DNA from: Fibrobacteria bacterium
GTDB lineage: Bacteria > Fibrobacterota > Fibrobacteria > UBA11236
Length of the DNA: 64,000 bases
Direction: 5' to 3'
NCBI GenBank assembly: GCA_025360005.1
Contig: JANYDA010000063.1
Location: 1 to 64,000 of the forward strand
Translations under genes and position numbers: made by a program
In this document: positions 57,656 through 64,000 of the stretch, piece by piece
How positions within the stretch are numbered: the first letter of the stretch is position 1
How the letters are laid out: each line of letters starts with the position of its first letter
The notes under the pieces: model-generated
Databases searched by the model: none
The model's input: only the letters and a program-made list of their open reading frames with translations
What the model was told of the DNA's origin: nothing

Positions 57656-58849
57656 TCACGGCAGCTCCTGTACCTGCCAGCCTTTCGACCCGAAGCGCAA
57701 ATCCCTTTCCACGAAGGTCCATACCACCAGCTTTTTTCCTTGCAGCAATTCCCCGCGCCGCGCCAATTGCTGCCGCACCACGGTGGATGCGCCGCCGTCA
57801 TTGACGATAGAGGCCAGCGGCCGGTTGAGGCGATAGGCCACATGCGAGATGATGCCGGCGCTGCCGGGCGCATCCGTCTGGTAGATGCGCGAATAGCTGT
57901 CGCCCAGCCAAAGGATGGTGGAAGCGGGATCGTCCTGATAGGGTTTACCCGTTTTCGCGTCCAGGATCTGGGTGGCCGGCACGGATTCTTCCGGCCAGAT
58001 TTTGCGGCGGTCCGGCACCTTGGTCATCTCCGCGATGTCGCCCCAGCGGTTCACCGTCGTGTCCTTGATCATATAGCGCGGGGTGAACACTATCGAGTCG
58101 CGCGGGCCCAGTGCGGCGGCGGTGTCCGGATCGGGGATCATCTGCTTGATGCGCCCGGCCAGGGCTTCGGCCGCCACCTCCATGCCCTGCGGGGTCCAAT
58201 GGGTATCGCGCTTAAGGTAAAGCTGGGGCGCGCCGGCGGCCTTGGCGTCCAGCAGGGGATGGAACAGGTCGGCCACGTTGAAGCCGCGCCTTTTCAGATC
58301 GTCCAGCAAGGCCAGGGTTGGGGAGGCGGGCTGCCCTTGGACGCCATGCCATAGCTTTTCCGGATAGATGGAAGGCTTGCCGGGGATGGGCACCAGCAGC
58401 AGTTCGATGCCGCGCGCCTTGAGGCGATCGCGGAAATCCTCCATTGCCACCAGGGGATTGCGCGGGTTCACGCGCTTGCCCGCGATCAGGGTATCGAAGG
58501 TGCCCTTGTAGAAACGATCGCTGGCGTAAGTGGGTTGCAGCAGGTAGTCCACGTCCTGGTTGTAGAAGAGCCAGTCGCCCTCGCCTTTGACGGACTTGGG
58601 CGCCATCTCTCCGAAAAGATCGTAGCGTAACTGCAAGGTTACCGGGCGCAGCCATTTGGCGAAGACGCTGCGGTCCTTGGAATTGTCGTCCCAGCGGTGC
58701 AGGTTTTCCTTGCTGGGGATTTTGCGCAGCAGGTCGAACACGTGCGGCGCTTCCTTGTCCACCACGGCTTCGTGCCCGGCCTGGATCAGGGGAAAGCCCG
58801 CGATCACGGCGAGCAGGGCGAAAGCGAAGGTCAATTCCAGTTTACGCAT
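57656..58849 (-). CDS. AlgJ/AlgX-like SGNH acetyltransferase-associated protein
   Basis: The 397-aa protein has an N-terminal signal anchor (LELTFAFALLAVIAGFPLI). The catalytic marks of the AlgX/AlgJ SGNH-like fold are present: DTHWTPQG (Asp-x-His) and the nucleophile Ser in WLGDSYSRIY. Other typical blocks are GEGDWLFYNQD and LLLVPIPGKPSIYPEKL. Such proteins transfer acetyl groups to exopolysaccharide in the periplasm, taking them from an MBOAT partner, which is encoded 6 bp upstream on the same strand. The polysaccharide is unknown; no alginate biosynthesis genes are in the window. Confidence 0.88.
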   Translation of the reverse strand: MRKLELTFAFALLAVIAGFPLIQAGHEAVVDKEAPHVFDLLRKIPSKENLHRWDDNSKDRSVFAKWLRPVTLQLRYDLFGEMAPKSVKGEGDWLFYNQDVDYLLQPTYASDRFYKGTFDTLIAGKRVNPRNPLVAMEDFRDRLKARGIELLLVPIPGKPSIYPEKLWHGVQGQPASPTLALLDDLKRRGFNVADLFHPLLDAKAAGAPQLYLKRDTHWTPQGMEVAAEALAGRIKQMIPDPDTAAALGPRDSIVFTPRYMIKDTTVNRWGDIAEMTKVPDRRKIWPEESVPATQILDAKTGKPYQDDPASTILWLGDSYSRIYQTDAPGSAGIISHVAYRLNRPLASIVNDGGASTVVRQQLARRGELLQGKKLVVWTFVERDLRFGSKGWQVQELP

Positions 58850-58855
58850 GCGGCC

Positions 58856-60289
58856 TCAGAACTGGAAGTAGAGGAAAGGGTTGAAGGATTGCGTATACAT
58901 CATCACCACGCCCGCCAGGAACAGCGCGAAAGCCACCGCGAACTTCCCCCAGGAGAGACGCTTGCCGAATTCGTAGCTCTGGAATGGCTGGGCGACGGCC
59001 ACGGCGCAGACGGCCATGTTGATGAGATCGTGCCGGTCGTAGATTTCCGCTTTGAGCAGATCCGCGAAAGGGCCGGGATGGCCCAGGCCGAACATGCTGC
59101 CCAGGTAGCTGAAGGCATGCGGCAATCCGTCCGCGCGGAAGAATACCCAGGTAATCAGGACGACCCCGAAAGTCACCCCCACCCTCAGCCAACGCGGGGA
59201 GTTGGCGTAGAAGGGTTGCTTGCCGCTCCAGCGTTCGATGCCGAGCATGGTGCCGTGGATGCCGCCCCAGAAGAGGAATTGCCATTGCGCCCCGTGCCAT
59301 AGCCCGCCCAGGAGCATCACCAGCGCCAGGTTGATATAGGTGCGGCGTTCGCCTTTGCGGTTGCCGCCCAGGGAGATGTAGAGGTATTCGCGCAGCCAGG
59401 TGGACAGGGAGATATGCCAGCGGCGCCAGAAATCCGTGATGCTGTCCGCATGGTAGGGCGCGTTGAAGTTGCGGATCAGCTCGAAGCCGAACAGCATACC
59501 CAATCCCAACGCCATCACCGAGTAGCCGTTGAAATCGAAATAGATCTGGAAGGCGTAGGCGAGCACGCCCCACCACGCGTCGATGGCGTGCGGCGCTTGG
59601 GCGCCGAAGGCCGCATCGGCAATGCGGCCCACCGGATTGGCCAGCAGGATTTTCATGGCGAAGCCCAGGAAGAAAAGCATCACCCCGCGCGAGAACAGGG
59701 AGAGGCTATGGGTGCGCGAATGCAGTTGCAGGGAAAGCACGTTGTAGCGCAGGATGGGCCCGGCCACCAGTTGCGGGAACAGGGAGACGAAACAGGAGAA
59801 GTCCGCGAAGGATTTCACCGGCCGTTCGCCCCGGTAGATATCGATGATGTAGCTCATGGAATGGAAGGTGTAGAAGGAGATGCCGATGGGGAAGGCGATT
59901 TGCAGTACGCTGAAGGTGGGGTGCCCCACGGCCGCCAGCAGGTGGTTCAGGTTCTCCTGCGTGAAAACGCCGTACTTGAAGAGGCCCAGCAGCCCCAGGT
60001 TCATGCACATGGAAACGATCAGCACCAGCTTGCGGCGGCCCGACGGCACATCGTCCCGGCCCAGGTACAGGCCGAACAGGTAATCCGCCACGTTGGTGAA
60101 CATCATGGGCAGCACGAACCAGGGTTCGAACCAGGAGTAGAAGATATAGCCCACCGCCGTGAGCCAAAGGTTCCGCATCCAGTACCGGGATTTGCCCGGC
60201 TTGGGATCCCGCTGGTAGGGGATCAGGTAATAGACCAGCAATACCAAGGGCAGGAAATAGAAGAGGAAGACGTCTTCGGTGAAAACCAT
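58856..60289 (-). CDS. MBOAT-family O-acyltransferase (AlgI-like)
   Basis: The 477-aa polytopic membrane protein starts VFTEDVFLFYFLPLVLLVYY and has about ten helices. MBOAT marks are FPIGISFYTFHSMSYIIDIY, FVSLFPQLVAGPILRY, INLALVMLLGGLWHGAQWQF with the catalytic His and FWRRWHISLSTWLREYLYI. It should carry acetyl groups across the inner membrane for the AlgJ-like protein encoded downstream. It starts 21 bp after the TolB-like gene; the three form one leftward operon. Confidence 0.93.
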   Translation of the reverse strand: MVFTEDVFLFYFLPLVLLVYYLIPYQRDPKPGKSRYWMRNLWLTAVGYIFYSWFEPWFVLPMMFTNVADYLFGLYLGRDDVPSGRRKLVLIVSMCMNLGLLGLFKYGVFTQENLNHLLAAVGHPTFSVLQIAFPIGISFYTFHSMSYIIDIYRGERPVKSFADFSCFVSLFPQLVAGPILRYNVLSLQLHSRTHSLSLFSRGVMLFFLGFAMKILLANPVGRIADAAFGAQAPHAIDAWWGVLAYAFQIYFDFNGYSVMALGLGMLFGFELIRNFNAPYHADSITDFWRRWHISLSTWLREYLYISLGGNRKGERRTYINLALVMLLGGLWHGAQWQFLFWGGIHGTMLGIERWSGKQPFYANSPRWLRVGVTFGVVLITWVFFRADGLPHAFSYLGSMFGLGHPGPFADLLKAEIYDRHDLINMAVCAVAVAQPFQSYEFGKRLSWGKFAVAFALFLAGVVMMYTQSFNPFLYFQF

Positions 60290-60310
60290 GGCTTGCTATG
60301 TCCGGCGGCG

Positions 60311-61354
60311 CTATTCGAAGAAGATGTCCGGCCAGCGGTCGTTGCCGGAATGGTAGGTGAGGCGCGCGGCCTTTTCCGGCGCGTCGCCTATTTTCCACAG
60401 GTAGATTTCGTAGTCGGCGATATCGTGATCATGGCCTTTCTGGGTGATGCCCCAGATGAGGTAATCCCCCTTGGGCGAAAGACGCGGGAAGTATTCATGG
60501 GAGCGGCGGCCGGGCATGTCCATGAAGACGATGCTCTTGCCGTCGATCTCGCCGCCGTCGATCTTACCGTGGGTGCCGTCCGGCTTCAGGTCGAATGCGA
60601 AGATGGAAGTGCCGCCGATGCCGGTTTCATTGACGCGGATGCAGCGATGGGAGTTGGGGAAGAAGCTGAATTGGCAGCCGCCCCCGGAAGTGAAATACTT
60701 ATGCGTTTCCAGGTTCAGGATGCCGGTCTCGCGGCCGCTGCCGCGCAGGGTCAGGGCCAGGAACTTGCCGTCATCGGAAAGGGTGGGGTGCTGGGCCAGC
60801 GCGCCCTTCACTTGGGTATCGGCATCGTCCACCAGGGTTTCCCCGCTGCCGTCGGGATTGCACTTGAACACCTTGGAGCCGCGCGAATAGAGGATCGATT
60901 TGCCGTCCCGGGTCCAATTGGCCCAGGTGGAATTGGGGATGAGGATCTTCTCATCGCTGCCGTCCGTGTTGATGACCCAGGTGTCCCAGCGTTCGGGATA
61001 ATTCGCGTCCGTCTCGATGGTCCAATCCAGCTTGGAGCGCGTGAAGAGCACGCGCTTGCCGTCCGGGGAGAAATGCGAGAACCAATCCGTCTTGGGTCCC
61101 TTAGTCAAGGGCTTCGCGTCCGATCCGTCGATGTTGGAGATATAGATATCGTGGTTGCCATCGCGGGAGGTGGACCAGATGATCTTGCCTTTAAGCCCCT
61201 TGGTGAGCGCCTGCAGAGCCGCGGTCTCGGCGGGCTCGGGCTGCACGGGCTTGCCGCGCGGGGGTTCCGCACGGGCGGGGGAAGCCAAGAAGGCCATGCT
61301 CGCGGTGAGGGTGAATGCAGCGACGAATCTCCTGGTACCCGCGGAATCCAACAT
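60311..61354 (-). CDS. Exported TolB-like (PD40) beta-propeller protein
   Basis: I start at the ATG at 61354 with AGGAGG 9-10 nt upstream. A 347-aa protein with a signal peptide (VAAFTLTASMAFLASPARA) results. PD40/WD40-like repeats are clear: IWSTSRDGNHDIYISNIDGS, HFSPDGKRVLFTRS, NWTRDGKSILYSRGSKVFKC, TLSDDGKFLALT, RLSPKGDYLIWG and YEIYLWKIGD. It is the first gene of the AlgI/AlgJ-like operon and may recognise or hold the modified polysaccharide; this is inference. No catalytic motif seen. Confidence 0.85.
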   Translation of the reverse strand: MLDSAGTRRFVAAFTLTASMAFLASPARAEPPRGKPVQPEPAETAALQALTKGLKGKIIWSTSRDGNHDIYISNIDGSDAKPLTKGPKTDWFSHFSPDGKRVLFTRSKLDWTIETDANYPERWDTWVINTDGSDEKILIPNSTWANWTRDGKSILYSRGSKVFKCNPDGSGETLVDDADTQVKGALAQHPTLSDDGKFLALTLRGSGRETGILNLETHKYFTSGGGCQFSFFPNSHRCIRVNETGIGGTSIFAFDLKPDGTHGKIDGGEIDGKSIVFMDMPGRRSHEYFPRLSPKGDYLIWGITQKGHDHDIADYEIYLWKIGDAPEKAARLTYHSGNDRWPDIFFE

Positions 61355-61637
61355 GGACAAGCCCTCCTTATGACACTGGCATAAGTTACAAAACAAAGGA
61401 CGGCACGACTCCAAGGCACGCAGTCCCCAGGCGCTTCTAAGGTCCGATACGAAATACCGCGTCACACCCGGGGGCGGGGGAGATCCGCCCGCCTGGCAAG
61501 ACGCTAGGAGCGCGGCCCGAGCGCATGCGGAAACGGGTCCGGGACAGGTAAACCTGCGCGTTACGGTAACGCCGTTTTCCCTTGCAATCGATCCGGCCCG
61601 GCATTAACTTGATGGGGCACCCGAACCCGGAAGGCAT

Positions 61638-62159
61638 ATGCGATCTCCAGCTTCGAAAAAAAACCGATCCTTTTCTCCCCGGACCTTCGCCGTCACTGCG
61701 CTCGCCGGGATGCTCTCCTCTTTGGCCCTGGGCGCTTGCAATAAAAACGATTCGGGCACGGCCGCCGCGGATCCCAATGCCATGATCACCCTCACCAAGC
61801 CCCTTGGAGGGGAGACCTACCATGTCGGCGACACCTTGCGCGTCGGCTGGACGGTCAAAACGGATCCTTCCGATCAAATCACCTCCGTCGACGTGGTGCT
61901 TTCGCCGGACAGCGGGAAAACCTGGGTGTATCTGCCTTATGGGCCGCTTCAGAATAGGACGGGATCCATAACACCTCTTTCTCCCTATTGGAATAAATTC
62001 GCCTGGGCGGTCACGGAAAGCCTATACGTGGCCGGGACGAATTCCAAAATCAAATTGGCCGGGAACGCGCATTGTCTGGTACGGGTCGAGGACTACGATA
62101 ATCCGAACCTGGCGACCCGGCACGCGACCACGCCTTCTTACATCACCATCAGCCCTTGA
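61638..62159 (+). CDS. Small lipoprotein with an Ig-like fold
   Basis: The 173-aa product has a leader ending SSLALGAC (lipobox, Cys34). The mature domain begins ITLTKPLGGETYHVGDTLRV and continues VGWTVKTDPSDQITSVDVVL, SPDSGKTWVYLPYG, CLVRVEDYDNP, the pattern of an extracellular Ser/Thr-rich GPI-anchored or fibronectin-like beta-sandwich common in secreted Fibrobacter proteins. It is alone between divergent and convergent neighbours. Function unknown; surface exposure likely. Confidence 0.75.
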   Translation: MRSPASKKNRSFSPRTFAVTALAGMLSSLALGACNKNDSGTAAADPNAMITLTKPLGGETYHVGDTLRVGWTVKTDPSDQITSVDVVLSPDSGKTWVYLPYGPLQNRTGSITPLSPYWNKFAWAVTESLYVAGTNSKIKLAGNAHCLVRVEDYDNPNLATRHATTPSYITISP

Positions 62160-62173
62160 TTCCTCTTCCGCCG

Positions 62174-63265
62174 CTAGCTCCCCTGGGCCTTGGATTGCGG
62201 CGCTGACAGCCGTTTGTCCTTGGCTTGGGAAATATCCGGCCGGCCGCGTTCGGCCCCTTCGCGGCCTACTGCCGTCCCGTCAAGGCGGTATTCCGTTTCC
62301 CCGCTTTGCAAAGTCATCGCCCCTTGTTCCGTTCGGAGCCAGGGACCGCTGAACGCGGCCGCATGGCGCGGCGCGGAAACGCTGATGGCGGCGCTGCCGG
62401 TGGGGAAGAATTTATTCGCCTGGATCACGGCCACGGCCCGGCTGGCCCATTCCGGCTGCCCCTTGTCGGCCTTGTAATGGTGATCGTCGAGCATGGGGAT
62501 GCCTTGGGAATTCACGGTGGCGGAAAATGGAAGCTTGCCGGGGATCAATTTGATCTGGGATAGGATGATGGCGGGGAGAGGCAAGGTGGGCGCGAAGCTC
62601 CCGGACGCGCCGGCTTCGTACTCGCCCATGATGAAAGGCAATTCCGGCATGCCCAGATCGCGGCGGAAGAATCTCGCCAGGCTGGAAATGTCGTCCGAGA
62701 AAGCGTTGCAGACGGTGGCGTTGGTGCGCGTAGCCTCCACCGTGCCCAGCATGCACAGGATGCCGCCCAGGGTTACGTCCTTCTGCACGTCCTTGGCCGC
62801 GGTGACGATTTGGTTGTACAGATAGGTGGAGTCCCAGTACCTGTTATCCGAAGGGTCCAGACCGGATCCGTTGTTGCCGGTATTCATGCCCCGGCATGTG
62901 GACGAGAGGCTGGCGTTGGTGACCACTCCGAAATAATAATCGGGGTAGGCCGCGGCCATGGCTTTCAGGAACGGCATGCCGGGACCTCCGGACCCGTTGC
63001 CGGAAAGGCCCGTGGTCTTGCTGTTCACCGGTTCCTTGGCCAGCACCCATTGCTTGGTCGCGATGGGATAGTTCCAGCCGTGCGGGATCGCGACCGGATC
63101 CGAATGAGGATAATCAATCCCGGCCATGTTGGAATGGCCGATGAGGATATAGACGACGAATTTCTCCTTGGGCACATTTACCGTTCCCAGCATCACGGCT
63201 TCGGTCGGCGCGGCGCGCAGCAGGGCTGCAAGGCATAGGCAATGGTATGCTCTTTTGATTGCCAT
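62174..63265 (-). CDS. Secreted sialate O-acetylesterase-like SGNH esterase
   Basis: I start at the ATG at 63265, with GGGAG 9 nt upstream. A 363-aa protein with a signal peptide (YHCLCLAALLRAAPTEA) results. The nucleophile Ser lies in ILIGHSNMAGID (family form GQSNM). The block GGILCMLGTVEATR is where GxWxQGExD is expected but has diverged: the Gln-Gly-Glu is replaced. The Asp-His pair is probably MLDDHHYK. It may be a CE6-like or sialate-type acetylesterase acting on acetylated polysaccharide. The C-terminus (about 280-363) is a beta-rich tail. It is convergent with the upstream lipoprotein, 14 bp apart. Confidence 0.8.
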   Translation of the reverse strand: MAIKRAYHCLCLAALLRAAPTEAVMLGTVNVPKEKFVVYILIGHSNMAGIDYPHSDPVAIPHGWNYPIATKQWVLAKEPVNSKTTGLSGNGSGGPGMPFLKAMAAAYPDYYFGVVTNASLSSTCRGMNTGNNGSGLDPSDNRYWDSTYLYNQIVTAAKDVQKDVTLGGILCMLGTVEATRTNATVCNAFSDDISSLARFFRRDLGMPELPFIMGEYEAGASGSFAPTLPLPAIILSQIKLIPGKLPFSATVNSQGIPMLDDHHYKADKGQPEWASRAVAVIQANKFFPTGSAAISVSAPRHAAAFSGPWLRTEQGAMTLQSGETEYRLDGTAVGREGAERGRPDISQAKDKRLSAPQSKAQGS

Positions 63266-63755
63266 GGTATATTCTCCCGATAATGTTTGGTCCTGGAAAA
63301 TCCACCGCCCGTGGGCCCGGAGTCCCATGATCCGGAATGCAGTCTTCTTCCTAGAAATGCCGTTCTCGTCGCCCCAATGTATCGCAATGTAGGGTAGAGG
63401 TTGTAGCCATGCCCGGCATTTCCACCTGAGAAACCGGGCCAAATGCGCCTAAGCGATGCGCCTGGATGCGGGCGGAGGCGTCCCAAGAGGTCTATATTAC
63501 CATTTGGGTTATCGATTACCGGCCTCTTTATGGGGGTGCCGGGTCCGCTAAAGGCTGAATCGAGGCGCGTTTCCCTCCCAAAGGCGGGGAATTATCTTTG
63601 CTACGCGTCCGTTCACTCAGGTAAACGGAATTTTATCGCGGGTCCGGAATCGTAGCCCCGGTTTTCGCGGAGCAGCGGATATTGAGGCGCGGGGAGCCGT
63701 TCCGGAGCGGGGCGTTGAAGGGTATCAGCTTTATGGCTATAGAGGCGCAGCGATC
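63266..63755. other. Divergent intergenic region
   Basis: No gene is supported in this 490-bp stretch. Short frames on both strands lack starts, ribosome-binding sites and recognisable families. Promoters for the esterase (left) and the lipoprotein (right) must lie here, but I cannot point to strong boxes. Confidence 0.4.
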
Positions 63756-64000
63756 ATGACCCGTAACCTAGGTGTTTCCTCCCCCCTTTCCCCGCTCCTC
63801 CTGCGTCTCCTGGCCGCCGCGGTCCTTTGCTGTTCCTGCGATCAGCAAGGCTCGGGCGCCGTGATCTTCCCGGATCCGCCTTGCGAGAGTCCCAACCAGG
63901 TTGAGTTGACGGCGCTTTTCCCCACGCCGCACAAGAAGCCCAAAACGGTGGTGGGGGCGGATACCGTTCTGGCCGGGACGGAATGGACCCCGGGCGATTC
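63756..64000 (+). CDS. Lipoprotein, 3' end outside window
   Basis: From the ATG at 63756 (AGAGGCG upstream) the frame is open to the window edge. The leader runs MTRNLGVSSPLSPLLLRLLA and AAVLCCSC, a lipobox ending in Cys. The start of the mature part (DQQGSGAVIFPDPPCESPNQ, VELTALFPTPHKKPKTVVGA) shows no recognisable domain. About 82 codons are visible. Confidence 0.65.
   Translation, partial: MTRNLGVSSPLSPLLLRLLAAAVLCCSCDQQGSGAVIFPDPPCESPNQVELTALFPTPHKKPKTVVGADTVLAGTEWTPGD

Noticed and set aside
1-64000. CRISPR arrays, rRNA genes, complete prophage or conjugation modules
   Set aside because: No regularly spaced repeats, rRNA-like stretches, capsid, portal, relaxase or type IV secretion genes were found on either strand.

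Overview
The window looks like chromosomal DNA of a Gram-negative bacterium, most likely a member of the Fibrobacterota. I infer this from a TIGR02147-type regulator (a paralogous family best known from Fibrobacter succinogenes), from many secreted carbohydrate-active proteins and lipoproteins, and from C-terminal tails on several secreted proteins that look like type IX-type sorting domains. Other signs are RHS proteins with a DUF6443-like start and outer-membrane proteins. GC content is moderately high, except in the toxin tips (about 6000-7140 and 14800-15630), which are visibly AT-richer. No rRNA, tRNA or CRISPR array was found.

Region 1 (1-15.7 kb) is accessory. A two-gene RHS polymorphic-toxin locus (2-6831, genes joined by TAATG) ends in a variable toxin tip followed by a small membrane protein, the likely immunity protein. 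A perfect 58-bp copy of the RHS core recurs 8520 bp downstream (14243-14300). There it begins an orphan RHS tip with its own overlapping 88-aa immunity candidate. Between the two copies lies a compact mobile-element-like module. It holds a XRE repressor with paired operators, a membrane protein, a small DUF5659-like protein, a CHC2/TOPRIM primase fused to a P-loop ATPase, and a tyrosine recombinase. The recombinase stop codon lies inside a 71-bp three-way-junction DNA element. A second copy of that element, with two compensated stem substitutions, lies 1.2 kb further on. A HigB/HigA-like toxin-antitoxin pair sits between the two. This recombinase / structured site / TA cassette / structured site arrangement is the most novel-looking feature of the window.

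Region 2 (15.7-31.3 kb) holds an IS3-family element with a triply frameshifted transposase inserted in a XRE gene and several gene remnants. Intact genes are a PQQ-type sugar dehydrogenase with a carbohydrate-binding tail, a GH16 glucanase lipoprotein, a hybrid histidine kinase (MEDS-GAF-PAS-HisKA-HATPase-REC), a TIGR02147 regulator with its lipoprotein partner, a TIGR03118 lipoprotein and a DUF1080 protein.

Region 3 (31.3-47.1 kb) is central and secreted carbohydrate metabolism. The treZ-treY pair is divergent from a treS-maltokinase fusion, so two trehalose routes lie side by side. They are followed by a GH67/GH20-like secreted glycosidase and a rightward set encoding a PQQ-type dehydrogenase, a di-haem cytochrome c and a probable outer-membrane protein.

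Region 4 (47.1-64 kb) is more housekeeping. It has an ABC exporter with trhO, yaeQ, a GreA/B-like protein and an operon of MFS-acyltransferase, CDP-alcohol phosphatidyltransferase and Omp85-like barrel. It also has a four-repeat CarboxypepD_reg protein with polyglycine loops, a TolB-like / AlgI-like / AlgJ-like acetylation operon, a sialate O-acetylesterase-like protein and several small lipoproteins. The last gene runs off the right edge.
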